A DNA stretch of 64,000 bases from Notospermus geniculatus (GCA_002633025.1 NMRB01000046.1:447854-511853); one strand, 5' to 3'; shown: positions 26,138-38,335, numbered from the stretch's first letter. Notes: a model not told the origin generated them from the letters alone. Translations and numbers: made by a program.

Positions 26138-27773
26138 TACAGTGCCAGCTGAAAGTTTGGGTACACCTTGTGATTTATGAAGAATCCACATTTGTTTTAA
26201 AAATGGATGTGCTTGGCTGGCCAAAATCACTGGAAAATGTTGTCAGGAGATATATGGAGTATTCCAGTGATGCAAATTTCATGTTGCATCCCCCAAATTT
26301 TGGGATTTTTATATGAAAATCGCACTTTGTCAAATTCCTGGAAAATCATTCGGAACATGCAGTTTGGAAAAAACTGAAAAGCAGATAAGGATTGCTTTCA
26401 AATTCCTTTACTCACCACTAAGATACAATTCCATGTCCTTCTGATGATTTTAGCAATTACAGAGCCATTTATTACCACTTATTACATAATAATTTGATAT
26501 TTGCAAAATGTGTTGCCTGGCAACAGTTTGCAAGTGGTTACAGTCTTTAAAACATCAATCATATCCCCATTTAGGTGCAGTTACCAAATGATTTGCATTT
26601 CCAATGAAATACGACCAATGATTGCCCTGCATCTCACTTGGAACTGGAATCTGACAGCATTAAATGTGTTCCTACACAGCAAATGAACAGTCCTTAAATC
26701 TTAGATTCCTCAAAAATAGCCACTGTTAGCTTTGATAACTGGCGTGCAAACACGAGGCATTCGTCTGATTAGTTTCAGGAGACAATCGCTGGATTCTTCA
26801 TTCCAGCAACACTGCAGCAACATCCACAGATTTTCAGCACCTGATGGTTGTTCTCCTCTGACTCGTCAATCCAGCTCATCCCATAGGCCTACTAGCTCGA
26901 TAGGGTTAAGATGGGCTGGCCAAGGCATAACTTTCACCAACCCATCCTGTTCCTTTCTCTCCAGGTCGAGAAACATGGAGAGAAAGGAACAGGATGGGTT
27001 GCTGAAGGTTATGCCTTGGCCAGCCAATCATTGGACCTGGATAGATGAGTCAGAGGAGAACAACCATCAGATGCTGAAAATCTGTGGATGTTGCTGCAGT
27101 GTTGCTGGAATGAAATATCAAGTGTCTGTCTCCTGAAACTAATCAGACGAATGCCTCGTGTTTGCACGCCAGTTATCAAAGCTAACAGTGGCTATTTTTG
27201 AGGAATCTAAGATCTAAGGACTGTTCATTTGCTGAGTAGCAACACATTTAATGCTGTCAGATTCCAGTTCCAAGTGAGATGCAGGGCAATCATTGGTCGT
27301 ATTTCATTGGAAATGCAAATCATTTGGTAACTGCACCTAAATGGGGATATGATTGATGTTTTAAAGACTGTAACCACTTGCAAACTGTTGCCAGGCAACA
27401 CATTTTGCAAATATCAAATTATTATGTAATAAGTGGTAATAAATGGCTCTGTAATTGCTAAAATCATCAGAAGGACATGGAATTGTATCTTAGTGGTGAG
27501 TAAAGGAATTTGAAAGCAATCCTTATCTGCTTTTCAGTTTTTTCCAAGCTGGATGTTCTGAATGATTTTCCAGGAATTTGACAAAGTGCGATATTCATGT
27601 AAAAATCCCAAAATTTGGGGGATACTACATGAAATTTGCATCACGGGAATGCTCTATATATCCCCTGACAACATTTTCCAGTGATTTTGGCCAGCCAAGC
27701 ACATCCATGTTTACTACAAATGTGAATACTTCATAAATCGCAAGGTGTACCCAAACTTTCAGCTGGCACTGTA
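26138..27773. mobile_element. 1.6-kb fold-back element with Tc1-like ends
   Basis: Two arms of about 800 bp are inverse copies, roughly 95% alike by eye, meeting near 26957. Outer ends are CAGTGCCAGCTGAAAGTTTG and its inverse, flanked by TA (26138-26139, 27772-27773): CAGT terminus, TA target and GGGTACACC in the end, as in Tc1 elements. The same 61-codon frame appears in each arm on opposite strands (26501-26686, 27225-27410), which follows from symmetry. No transposase reading frame. It could form a very long double-stranded RNA if transcribed. Confidence 0.9.
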
Positions 27774-28598
27774 TATACTTCCTAAACTCCCCCACGGAGA
27801 CAGACAATCAACATCCACATTCCAAACTCATCAGACCCCTCACCCGCTATAAACACAACCAGCTTCACCAGCTTTTACACCGAAAATAATTGCAGATCTT
27901 TGCTTCTAGAATTCTGACAACAATGTGAGAGAGAAACAGTGCTTTTTAAAAGTCACCTTGGTGAGAAGGTCAGGTTACCGACGGCAACCAAATCTGCATA
28001 TTGTTGCCGTCGGTGATTGAGGTGGCTCCTGGTTTTGTCTTTAATCAACAGGTGAACAGAAACGTTCGCTGCCTCATTTGGAGCCTGCACGATAAAAAAA
28101 CAATTTGCCTCCATCAGATTGTTATGAATACGACATTAACGCCTTCCTGCCCATAATTTCTTGATTACATTGTGCCGGCCATCACGGTATCCACGGCAAC
28201 CATATGATATCCACGGCAACTGTGAACCGAGCCAATAAATGCTAACAGTCCTGCGGTGCAATGGTGCGATCTGGCAGTCGTTCTATCTCTGCACGGTCAT
28301 CAGAACCACAAAATAGCCCGATAAACAGTATCCACGATGAAACCAAAACAAGCCATCCATGCCGACTCACCATAAACCAACTCGGTCCAGCAATCTGTAC
28401 CAGTGTGGTGGTCACTACAGCGATACCAGCAAAGCTATAAACACAAACTAATCAACATTCAGAGCAAGCAGACGACATTACTGAAGGAGTTAAGGCAATA
28501 AATCGAGGATTCCATACGATGAATATGTGACTATCAACAGATACGCCAGTCAGCTGCCTGTCAGAGTCCTTGGGCACAGCACTTAACTCCAAACAGTA
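27774..28598. other. Putative KLF intron 1, no feature recognised
   Basis: Unique-looking sequence. ATCCACGGCAAC occurs twice near 28190-28220. No coding exon or tRNA seen. Confidence 0.5.
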
Positions 28599-28796
28599 GA
28601 CCCGTCTCAAATTGACGTAAACGACAAAGATCTGCGCACTTCTGCCAAAATCTCAACCATAACCTCGTTCTGAAACTGAATGACGAGAGGCAGAGAACCC
28701 CATGACAGTGACTTCGAAGACGTCACCTGGTTTCAGATTGAGGTTCTGGTTGAGATTTCGGCAGAAGTGTGCAGATCTGCGAATTCGAGGATCGTC
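28599..28796. mobile_element. MITE family C, copy 3
   Basis: TA-flanked. Ends GACCCGTCTCAAATT and GAATTCGAGGATCGTC; arms AGATCTGCGCACTTCTGCC and GGCAGAAGTGTGCAGATCT. Confidence 0.85.
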
Positions 28797-30553
28797 TATA
28801 TGACTTCAGTCTAGAGAAGAAATGCCTTTCCATGCCCCTGGCTTTGGCAGACAAAGTTCGTCTGTAATCTTCTGAGATGAAAAAAGCTCATTAGTACGAG
28901 CTGAGACGAGTGAGGCTCACTGCTCTGTTTGTAAGAATTCTCAAGTGACACTGAACCATCTCTTCAAATACACTTGAGACTAAACCCAAGAAGAAGATGC
29001 TGAAGAACAGGCGAGACAAAAAACGAAATTGACCCAAGGCCGACTGTTTCTAAAGAAATACCTCAAAAACAAAGATATCAATTCAACCTGACTAACACCT
29101 GTGGGAAGAAGTCGCAACAGGAGGCATAAATTAGGCGTGCGTTTCAAGACGAGTTGGCCGCACTTCGGCGTACAATGGTCTACGACGTACACAGTGATTA
29201 CCGGCAAGTGGATGCGAAAAAACTCCATTCCATCTTGAAAACTGGATGTTTTAAGCATCCTCAACACATTCTGAAGAATTTTCTACCGTTTGCACTAATG
29301 ATCCTCAACAGGCTTGGGGTGCTACGAACATGAAACCCCACAATGCAATTAGATTGAAAAACCTTGCTTGAAATTGAGACCTCTACTCAGCGATAAGCTG
29401 AAGATGTTGGATGGTGAATGACTCAGTAAGGAGGGGTGTTGCAGATAAAACAGGGGTGAATATCACAGAATTTGATACCGGACTTTCACCGGTCAGGCAC
29501 GAAAATCTGGACAACATTTTTCATGTTTCGTATGTGTCATCTTTGTCGTCTTTTGTTCTGAGATAAAATCCTGAAACCTGGAACATGATTCGTCGCCTCA
29601 AGGCTGATGGCAGCTCATATCGACACCCAATCTGCTGGTGTGTCCTTGAGATGGGCAGCTGGCACCTCTCAAGATAGGACACCTAAAATACGCCGAGTTA
29701 GCACACATCGATTCCACCAGAACTGTTAAAGACCATGGTATTGCCACTTTTTGTCAACAGCCGGCGCCACTGGCAGTGATTGCATTATCCTCCAATACTG
29801 TAGTTTTGCCTTTCGCACCAGTATTGGAGAATGTATGATTACAATACAATGCATAAGTGGATAACGTAGAAACGAGAGTTACTCCACATGGGGGCGAGGT
29901 TGATGAGTGGTAGTTTAACAACATTGTCAATAGAGGTCTCCCTCAACGCGGGTATGTTTAGTGCAGGATGGGGAAGGAATACCATGGCCCTTTAAGTAAA
30001 ATTCTCACGTTTATGTTTTCAAAAAAAAGTTCTTCTTGGTTCAACCTTCATAGACATTGATCACAACAACAGATAATTAATTGTAACAACTGGTAATTAA
30101 TTGCAATCGTTGATAATTAGATAATTAACCAGCAGAAAAACATCGAAGAAGGACAATTACACCTCCCTGATGAACTGATTAAACAGGAGATGTTACGCTA
30201 CCAACCCCCCAGAGAGGGTCCAAATGTTTATCGAGACCCTGGGGAGGGGGTCGCTAGGGTAATCATTTTGTTTACAACCACCATTTGCAACACGTCTGCT
30301 TCAGAAGGGAGTATTTTGTTTTGTCGTTGAGCGATTACCCACCCTGACTCTCCTTGTCGGTGTCAACAAACATCAAAGCTAATGGATGGAAGGACGTCTG
30401 CCTCCTGAACGACCTTGACCTTCACTCAAAGATGCAATTACTGATGGAAATCAATGATTGGTCATTTTGAGAGCAGAGTGGTACGACCTCTCGGAAGCAA
30501 ATATAGTCCACCTCTAATCTGTGCGGCAGAATTTGTCTGCAGATTATCCTTAC
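28797..30553. other. Putative KLF intron 1; homeodomain-site cluster near the middle
   Basis: No gene recognised. At 30071-30128 five TAATTA/ATTA-type sites occur in 58 bp (AGATAATTAATTG, GGTAATTAATTG, TGATAATTAG, ATAATTAACC), a candidate homeodomain-bound element. Confidence 0.4.
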
Positions 30554-30554
30554 T

Positions 30555-30716
30555 CGCTCCTTCATATGAGAGTTTCATGGCGGAAGTTGGCTCTCTACGC
30601 CAACTCAGCCATTGGAAATATGGGCAGCTGTTTTCATCATGTTTTAAGGAAACAATGGTAAATTGCCCATTGAGAGCCAACTCGCACAAGAAAACTCTAA
30701 TATGGAGGCAGCACAT
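30555..30716. mobile_element. MITE family G, copy 1
   Basis: Ends in GCCCATTGAGAGCCAACTCG followed by CACAAGAAAACTCTAATATG, mirrored imperfectly on the left by CATATGAGAGTTTC and AAGTTGGCTCTC. Related copies at 35290-35430, 35757-35925 and 50629-50775. Confidence 0.65.
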
Positions 30717-31107
30717 TTAGTGTAACTTCATTCCTACAGTCTCATTAAAGATCAGCAAATCATCAAAACCCTCAGGGCATACCCGACAATATTTACCGAG
30801 CTGCAACTCCTAAACCTCCCCTAGTTCCAAGGTTACGCCATAATCTCCGAAACCCTGCCAACCCCTGTGATTCACGAGTCGCTGGAGGTGAGCATTCTTC
30901 ATCTCTGACTCTGATTAACTGGTGTTAGGCCAAAAAGGCAGTCAGTCTGAATGATTCATGGATTGGTTCACCGCAGTTTATGATATGACTACATCTTGGG
31001 CAGTCGGCCAAACCACTGCTTCTAAATCATGGTCAGCGGTCGATGGATACCAGAGTCGGCAGAGATTGAAAGTAGCCATTTTTAGACAGGTTTTTAGACT
31101 CATGATT

Positions 31108-31288
31108 CAGAGCCTTGGCAACTTTCAGAGTCTTGGCAACGTTCAGAGCTTTGGCAACAATCAGAGCCTTGGCAACATTCAGAGCCTTGGCAACAATCAG
31201 AGCCTTGGCAACGTTCAGAGCCTTGGCAACGTCCAGAGCCTTGGCAACGTTCAGATACTTGGCAACGTTCAGAGCCTTGGCAATGTTG
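31108..31288. repeat. 18-bp minisatellite (CAGAGCCTTGGCAACGTT)
   Basis: Ten units in tandem. Because 18 is a multiple of three, frames on both strands stay open (up to 189 codons on +, reading QSLGNV repeats; 122 codons on -). None looks like a gene. Confidence 0.93.
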
Positions 31289-31800
31289 GCGTTCTGACAG
31301 AAGGGGTGAATGATGCAGTTCACCTGGGCATTCACCCCTTTAAACAACTGCAGAAGTCGCTGACGGAAACAATTCCGCCGGCTGCTGAACAATTCGGCCA
31401 AGTACAGACGCCGACCCCACCAACCCTCGTCCTATCAACCATTGCACCTGTTACCGACTTTTTGCCATTCCAACATAGCCGCATTGCGGAACGTGGGAGT
31501 CGCTATCTTGTTCTACTTGATTGCTAAACCGTCGATAAATGCAGCACAGATGGACAAATTCTCTGCTCAAATAAACGCTGAAACATTCCGCCGGTAAAAA
31601 CCGCACCGAGTTATCTTCACCGGGTTCGGTGATGGCATAGTTGTGCGTTAACACCTGTAGTCAGTGTAAATGATTGGTAACCCGACCGAGGCTAGCATGC
31701 TCCAACGTTTGAATTCTGTAGCATGTTCATCGTCAGGTATGATTGATGCTGTTAGCAATAGCAGCCCATTGATAAATGGCATTCAGGTTGAGGAGTTGAA

Positions 31801-32155
31801 CTCAGAGCATTCAGGTCAAGGTCAACTGAAAGTCAAGGTCAACTAATAGGTGGGGTCAACTGAGTGTCATGGTCAACTGAAGGTTAAGCTCAATGTGAGT
31901 CAAGCTTAACTGATTGTCAAGTAACAGGGATAACTGATATTCAAAGGTCAACTGATAGTCAAGGTCATCTGAGAGTCAAGGTCAACTGAGAGTCAAGGTC
32001 AACTGAGGTTCAAGGTCGACTGAGTCAAGTTTTACTGAGTCTCAAGGTTAAAGGAGTCTCAAGGTCAACTGAGGGGCAAGGTCAAGTGAAAGTCAAGGTC
32101 AACTGACGATCAAGGTCAACTGAAGGTCAAGGTCAACTGAATGTCAATGTCACCA
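31801..32155. repeat. AAGGTCAACTGA minisatellite
   Basis: About eighteen degenerate 18-20 bp units of the type AGAGTCAAGGTCAACTG. Most contain TCAAGGTCA. In the putative first intron of KLF. Confidence 0.9.
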
Positions 32156-32159
32156 AGCT

Positions 32160-33185
32160 GCTTCAATCCGCATTTTTGATCATGGAATGCACAGAAGATG
32201 GAAAATATGGACTCTGCTGGGGATGATGCAGAGGGCAAGATGCTACACGAACTGCAGCATCCCCTTAGCAACCATCACTTCATAATATTATCACGTCCTC
32301 CAATGATATTCAATCATAAAACGGTCGGAAGTCAAGTCCGAATATCCTGATAAGGAATTATGGTATCTCGACGAATCTTACGAGATGATCAACAGCTGCA
32401 GCGAAGATTGTCACCATCATCATCGCCACGGGCCATGACTCACGCCCCCTGATGGATGCCGCATAAATTAATCATCCATCTTATTTACTGTCGGCGGTGT
32501 TGCATTGCTAGTCTCGCCAGCCACGTGTCTAATTAATATCACGTCACGAATGGCTTTTAGTCTTTATTACGAACGTGACTTGTGCGGGACGGTCCGCATC
32601 AGTGCACGCAGTCGCGTCAACGGAGGCATGGAGAATTCATTGTGATTCAACTGAAAACCATTCAGTTTTTTTTAACATCCATCACTAGACTGTGAAAACT
32701 GCCTTTTCATCTGAACTGGGGGGAAAACCGTCTTGCAAATCTGCCGTATTGAATGAGATTCAGTGAAAGTTAGCACAATACTGATTCAGATTCAACTGCT
32801 AAGAGTTTTTTTGACATTTTGAAATATACAATCATGAAAACGTCGCCATAAACCCATCAAGTGATGTCCCTCGCAGGCTCAAACTGAAATTAAAAGTCAC
32901 GAAACATGTAGCTTTCATCTCCCAGCACTCCTTACCCATCGTGATTTATTACGACAGAACGATGCGCCCCCTGCACAATCCAAACGATCATCAATCTTCA
33001 ACCACTCCTGATGATCAGGTGATGAGATTTTTTAACATCCGCCGTTAATGTCGCGTACGATATGACGCCGGGTTTGAGCCGTGACATTGACATTCCAACG
33101 TGAGTCAACACTGGTTGATTTCGCCGGAAATGAGGCTTTAAACGTGATTTATAATCGGCTGATAAAAATTATTTGAGGTGCCCCG
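32160..33185. other. Unique AT-rich stretch, possible conserved non-coding DNA
   Basis: No repeat family and no ORF. Contains TAATTAATATCACGTCACG and CACGTG-type sites near 32520-32550 and TAAATTAATCATCC near 32464. Candidate enhancer sequence on composition alone. Confidence 0.3.
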
Positions 33186-33195
33186 GAGGAAAAAC

Positions 33196-33362
33196 AATAA
33201 TTCGGACTGTCAGAGTGGTGCAGTGGACGCATCAGTCCCTGTCACCACTGAGGTTCCAGGTTCAATCCCCTGTCGGAGCCATTCTTCATGTGGCAGAGAG
33301 GGCGACTCTCTTTGACAGGTCTTTTTTTTTTCCGGGCACTCCGGTTTCCTCCTGTTGTACAC
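33196..33362 (+). repeat. SINE-B, near full-length copy
   Basis: tRNA-like head with A box (GAGTGGTGCAGTGG) and B box (AGGTTCAATCCCC), then a body with TTCTTCATGTGGCAGAGAG and the conserved tail CCGGGCACTCCGGTTTCCTC. This is the reference copy for the family in the window. Confidence 0.85.
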
Positions 33363-33404
33363 ATACTCTTCAGATAATGTCTATAGAGGCAATAACTTTG
33401 GTAT

Positions 33405-33757
33405 TCGGCTCTCAATTCAATTGTCTTGAAAGCAATAGTTTTCAAGACTTGGCTTTCAACTCGGTAGTCTTGAAAGCAATAGTTTTCAAGATTTGGCTTT
33501 CAACTCGGTAGTCTTGAAAGCAATAGTTTTCAAGATTTGGCTTTCAACTCAGTAGTCTTGAAAGCAATAGTTTTCAAGATTTGGCTTTCAACTCGGTAGT
33601 CTTGAAAGCAATAGTTTTCAAGATTTGGCTTTCAACTCGGTAGTCTTGAAAGCAATAGTTTTCAAGATTTGGCTTTCAACTCAGTAGTCTTGAAAGCAAT
33701 AGTTTTCAAGACTTGGCTTTCAACTCGGTAGAATTGAAAGCAATAGTTTTCAAGATT
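33405..33757. repeat. 44-bp minisatellite with internal hairpin
   Basis: Eight units, 44-bp period (GAAAGCAAT at 33428, 33472, 33516 and onward). Each unit has CTTGAAAGCAATAGTTTTCAAG-type symmetry (CTTGAAA against TTTTCAAG) joined by ACTTGGCTTTCAACTCGGTA. Confidence 0.92.
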
Positions 33758-35279
33758 TTGAGCCCAAAGTTTGTGCCCCCCCCCCAGCCTCTCAGAAACC
33801 CAGCCACATGGTGAAGATTTTGAGCAAGTAAAAGAGTCTACGCTGACGGGCGACCTTGTGAGCTGAAACATCGCTAAACAGCCATGAATATTCGTAACAT
33901 CTGAAATCAACTGACAGCTTTGAATGTCAAACATAAAGAAACATATCACAGCACGGAGTGTTTCATCTCCATCTCAGATAGGACGTGCAACGCCGCCACG
34001 ATATCTTACACATCAAGACGAAATATTAAGACGAAATATGACCTTGAAAATCGATGCTGATGACGCCTCAAGGGCAACACTTGGAAAATTAACGTATAAC
34101 ATGAATGGGTTGTAAGTACTGAGAGATGATCGTCAAGAGATCTTCAAAACATAAATTCCATAAACCTCTCAACAAGATAACGTGACAACTTGTTGTTTCT
34201 CTCTCTTGTTCTTTGACAATATTAGTACAAGTCAATGATTATTGTTAACCCTCTCAAACTACAGGGCATCCCAAAAAGGTGTCCTGCCATATTTTCTGGG
34301 GACCAGGTTGTGTAATGTTCAAGTGAGTAAGTGGGGTAGTGGGAGCATCTGATGCTTCTCACCTCACAAGTCATGGGCTTGATTAACTGCATGCATCCAT
34401 TCTGCATCGGACGGATGGATGGATGGACGGACAAGAGTGTCAGAACTGCAGAGTGGATTATGTAACTTTTGGGGGCTTGTAGACAGATATGGGACTCAAC
34501 TTTTCAAAATCTGCTCAGTGGCCACGTAGTCACGGATGATATTGTTAGCAGACACTACATATAGGAGGCACCACTGTTCCAAGACCAAGACACACGCAGT
34601 AAAAGTTTAAAAATACAAACACACGCCAACACACGTCACTTTTTGCCGATTTGCGTGCAACTCGTACAATAAACCAGTCAAATCATCATCATTCTCTAGA
34701 CATCCCGTCGGGATTGTCTCGGGATTGAATCGCCATGGCTTCCGGCGCGCGAATTAATTCATCCAATCAGACGAGAGAAGAATAGTAATCTGCGGGTGAC
34801 ATGTCAATGTAACATCTCGTCGGGTCTGAACAATGGCCTGGCGTTGATGATACACAAGGTGTATTATTTCACGGGATTATTGAGTACATTTCTTAAGTTA
34901 CTTCGTTTCTTTGTGATTTATCGTATTCTTTTCATTCAGATGTCTCGATCGATTGAGCAGCAGACGGACAAAGCGGTGCGACATATTTTGCCACAAATGT
35001 GTAGCCTGCATCAAATAGTACTAATTATAGCGGGTAACTGGACGGTTAACCCTTTCTCCACAAAATGTTCGTACGGAAAGGTCATTTAGTAACACCTTGC
35101 CATCATGATGTTATAAGGGGATCCCTGTGCACAATTTGTGGGCAGTGATACCAGGAAGTGAGTGCTAGGACCCGCTTGCAATGTCAGGATGGACCTAACC
35201 CCCTCTACGACAGTTTGGGTCACTCTCACTCATAACAAATGATGGCTTGACCCTCAAGTGGCCTAAACCATTCTTAAGG
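33758..35279. other. Putative KLF intron 1, no gene recognised
   Basis: Contains a poly-C run (33776-33785) and a GGAT microsatellite (34413-34432). No exon-like frame. Confidence 0.5.
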
Positions 35280-35284
35280 TACCC

Positions 35285-35925
35285 ATCCATGTGAAATTTT
35301 CTTGTGTGAATTGGCTTTCAATGGGCAATTCACCATACTTGGCTTCTTTGCAGCTTAATATACGCTGAGACCAACGCTGAGACACTGTCCATAGTTTTCA
35401 ATGGTTGAGTTACCCATAGAGAGCCAACTCTATAGTACGTTTGAGTCATCTGGAGCTCGATGGGCGGACCTTCGGTTGTCAGGCAGACCTTGGTATTGTT
35501 GGTGAAGTCTGGCTATTGACATGCGTTTTATTGACTAATGACAGGACACTTCCAGCCAATCCCATGCATGTGCCTGTGTTCAATTTCAATCAAGGTCTAG
35601 TTGTATGTTCAATTTCAAACCAAGGTCAGCTGGTTACAAAACAATGTGCGTTGGACCGTTTAGAGTAAACCCTAAGTTCATTGTGGTCTGGGTCACTAAG
35701 GGTTTGATTGACATACGCCCATCGAGCTCCAGATGACTCAAACGTACTATAATACATTTTTCTCATGCAAGTCGGCTCTCAATGGGCAATTCACCATTGT
35801 TGGTTTCCTTACAGCTTATGCCGAGTCATTATACACAAACGATTGCCCATAGCTTTCTACGGTCGAGTCACCCATAGAGAGCCAACTTGCGCGAGAAAAC
35901 TCTAACGTACAGCAGCACCTCTAGG
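35285..35925. mobile_element. Two MITE G copies flanking a 318-bp TIR element
   Basis: A G-family copy (about 35290-35430) and another (about 35757-35925) share CAATGGGCAATTCACCAT and ACCCATAGAGAGCCAACT. Between them, 35433-35750, sits an element with 33-bp inverted ends beginning AGTACGTTTGAGTCATCTGG; both ends run into TATA, consistent with insertion at TA. Confidence 0.75.
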
Positions 35926-36720
35926 CAAAATCCAAACTCCAAATTGTTCGTAAACAACATTGTGATTGCCTGATCCAGTCATTTGGCCTAATTAAGACTT
36001 CAATAACATGTAATTTAAACAAATTTATAGCTTTATTTTACGCTACAATTGGCAAACGGCTTGTAATTCAACAGTTAAATCAGAACGCATCCATAATCAT
36101 CATGTCTTCGCTAGGACATCAAACATTTCTGACGTGATCATTTCATGTTGTAATTGACGACGCAGATGAGTCAAGGATCCAGAGACAGAAATAAAATTTA
36201 CCTGTCAATTTTGTTTCATAATTACGTAAAATCATTACAATGCATTCTGGGATCATCATTTTTCATCACGCGGTGTAATTTGAGTGTATTATCGGACTGT
36301 GACCATGGTAACGAGAGTCTGGGTTCAACCAAGGACAAACCATGATTCATTTACAAAAGAAATCGACATGGAATCTCTTTTTACTAATACATCATTTTGG
36401 GTGATTTATGATTTAAATTCCGACGCAAGTTCAAAGATGTTGAATATCAGTTTTATCAAATATTTAAACATTATATCGTTTTGAATACAGAATAGTCAAT
36501 TTTCAATTCAGCTGTTAGCGTTCATATCCCCAGGATAAAATCAATTTCTGTAAATAACAACAACTTGATTCTATAAATATTCAAAAAAAACTTGTGGGAG
36601 TTGAACATGTGATTTCTCATCAAGGACCCGAGGCAAGATCAATAACCGAGGAAGAAAACAAGGAAATTGACCTATACCGGTTGAATTTAACCCGTTCACT
36701 GCCAGATTAATTTCAACTAA
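35926..36720. other. Unique stretch with ZNF143-like motif
   Basis: No repeat family. On -, GATCCCAGAATGCATTGTAA (36235-36254) fits the ZNF143/THAP11 core TCCCAGAATGCA. Otherwise AT-rich. Confidence 0.35.
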
Positions 36721-36726
36721 ACCGAT

Positions 36727-36951
36727 AGACAAATCCCAAATTGACGAAAATGAGAAAGATCTGCGCACTTCCGCCGAAATGGCAAACAAAACCTCGGTCT
36801 GAAACTATCTGACACTGAATGACGTGACGCAGAAAACCCCACGACCATGTGATGACAGTAACTTCGATGACGTTGCGTCAGACTCGACCATTGCTGAATC
36901 ATGGATTGCGCCACGTCAGCTGGTTTCAGGTCGAGGTTCTGTTTGCCATTT
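36727..36951. mobile_element. MITE family C, copy 4 (right end lost)
   Basis: TA-GACAAATCCCAAATT left end and AGATCTGCGCACTTCCGCC arm. The right arm stops at TTTGCCATTTTG, so the last ~35 bp are missing. Confidence 0.8.
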
Positions 36952-37006
36952 TGCTCATCAACACGGCACCCATCATCCTAAACCGACCAAATCTTGGTAT
37001 CTTACA

Positions 37007-37082
37007 GAAACCCTGTCACATGGGTGTTCATTTGAAAGTGCTCAATGAGAGCTTTCCAATGAATACCTATGTGACAGGTTTC
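37007..37082. mobile_element. Hairpin MITE K, copy 2
   Basis: Arms AACCCTGTCACATGGGTGTT and its near-inverse ending CCTATGTGACAGGTTT, with a small loop. Confidence 0.85.
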
Positions 37083-37195
37083 GGCTGCCTTACAAACTTT
37101 TTTACATATTTTTTGGATACAATTTGCCCTGGCAGTAAAAGGGTGAAAGGTGCAAAGATTTTTCATCAACTGTTGATTGTCTTATCTGAGGAAGA

Positions 37196-37275
37196 TGGGG
37201 ATTTGGCCTAGTGGTTAAAGCGTGGTAGGCGATTGATGCCTCATGCGAGGGTCCGTGGGTTCGAATCTAGTAGGA
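37196..37275 (+). repeat. tRNA-like sequence (SINE head or tRNA relic)
   Basis: A box TGGCCTAGTGG (from 37204) and B box GGGTTCGAATC (37258-37268) at tRNA spacing. The acceptor ends do not pair well (GATGGGG against AGTAGGA), so a working tRNA is unlikely. Not the same family as SINE-A or SINE-B. Confidence 0.5.
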
Positions 37276-37614
37276 AGCAATGTCTTTCACCTTTGAAACC
37301 CGATTTCTATTTCATAGTCTTATCTGAGGACATTGCATTTTAGATCTTAACACTTTTATTGGGTGTTATGGTTATGGTCGGCAAATATTTGCCTCCATTT
37401 GCTATTTTGTCGACTTTAATGTCATATTTGTTCGGGAAAGTACTCTAGTAATCATGAGTTTGCTTGGTAAATATAATCTGATCGGAAAGAATGTGACAAA
37501 TTGACCCGTAGAAACATGTCGGCTGTAAAGTACATTGGGTATTGTTTGCTTAATACCTGTTGTCGGTGTCCTTGAACCCTGAGGCTGGCACTCAGGAGAA
37601 GTCACGAAATATCA

Positions 37615-37652
37615 TTATTCCCGGCACTCTGGTTTCCCCCTGCTGTATATTA
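37615..37652 (+). repeat. SINE-B tail fragment
   Basis: CCCGGCACTCTGGTTTCC and CCTGCTGTA only; the head is absent. Confidence 0.7.
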
Positions 37653-38154
37653 ATTTGCCCAATAGTTGTCGCTCTGCAATTTCTTCATCAAGCCCTGGTC
37701 ATGTGACAGACGTTTGACCAATCAGGTGCCAGTGTTGCCTCTACAGGAAATAAGTGAACTAGTTCGCACAGAAATCATCAATTTGAAAGTCTGTACAAGG
37801 TGAGGGAGTCATGTGATCAGAATTCAACCAATCAGAGGCCACGGTTTCTTAATGTTTACAAATAAACTTGCACAAGGTATAATCGAAATCGTATCCCCAA
37901 AATGACGCATTTATCAACATCAGCAACAAATAGCATCCCATGTCTGCACTATTCCCCAAATAAACGACCCTGACATTGACGCATCTCAACCGGCGGCAAA
38001 TAAACTCGGCAACAAGCGGCAATGAATTTATCGTCCAGCTGCTTCCTCCTGATTATCGGCTGATCAGAAGATGACTCATCGTCCTGCCCGTCGTAACGCT
38101 TCGGCGTGTTAGCGACAGCAGATACAATCGCAGCTCGATCCTGGAGCTACATTT

Positions 38155-38164
38155 CCTTATATGG
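38155..38164. promoter_or_regulatory. CArG box (SRF site)
   Basis: CCTTATATGG, a perfect CC(A/T)6GG. The following CGTATCGTCTG is also found after the CArG box at 44512. Confidence 0.5.
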
Positions 38165-38335
38165 TCGTATCGTCTGCTTGTCTTGAATTGTCTAATGCGG
38201 TGTTTCACTTTTTTTGCGGCAACTGGTGATTTGCAGTCAGATTTTGGAATGAGCGATGCAACATCTTTGAGATTGATTCAACTCAACATGGGGTCATCAC
38301 GAAAGCAGTTCACAAGATAACCGAAAGGGGAGGCC

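Noticed and set aside
26501-27410. The same 61-codon frame present on + and on -
   Set aside because: Expected from the two inverse arms of the palindrome; no known protein motif.
30958-31527. 189-codon open frame on + with QSLGNV repeats (and 122 codons on - over the same DNA)
   Set aside because: It is open because it crosses an 18-bp tandem repeat, which keeps several frames open on both strands; the flanking residues are low in protein character and no splice or start context is evident.
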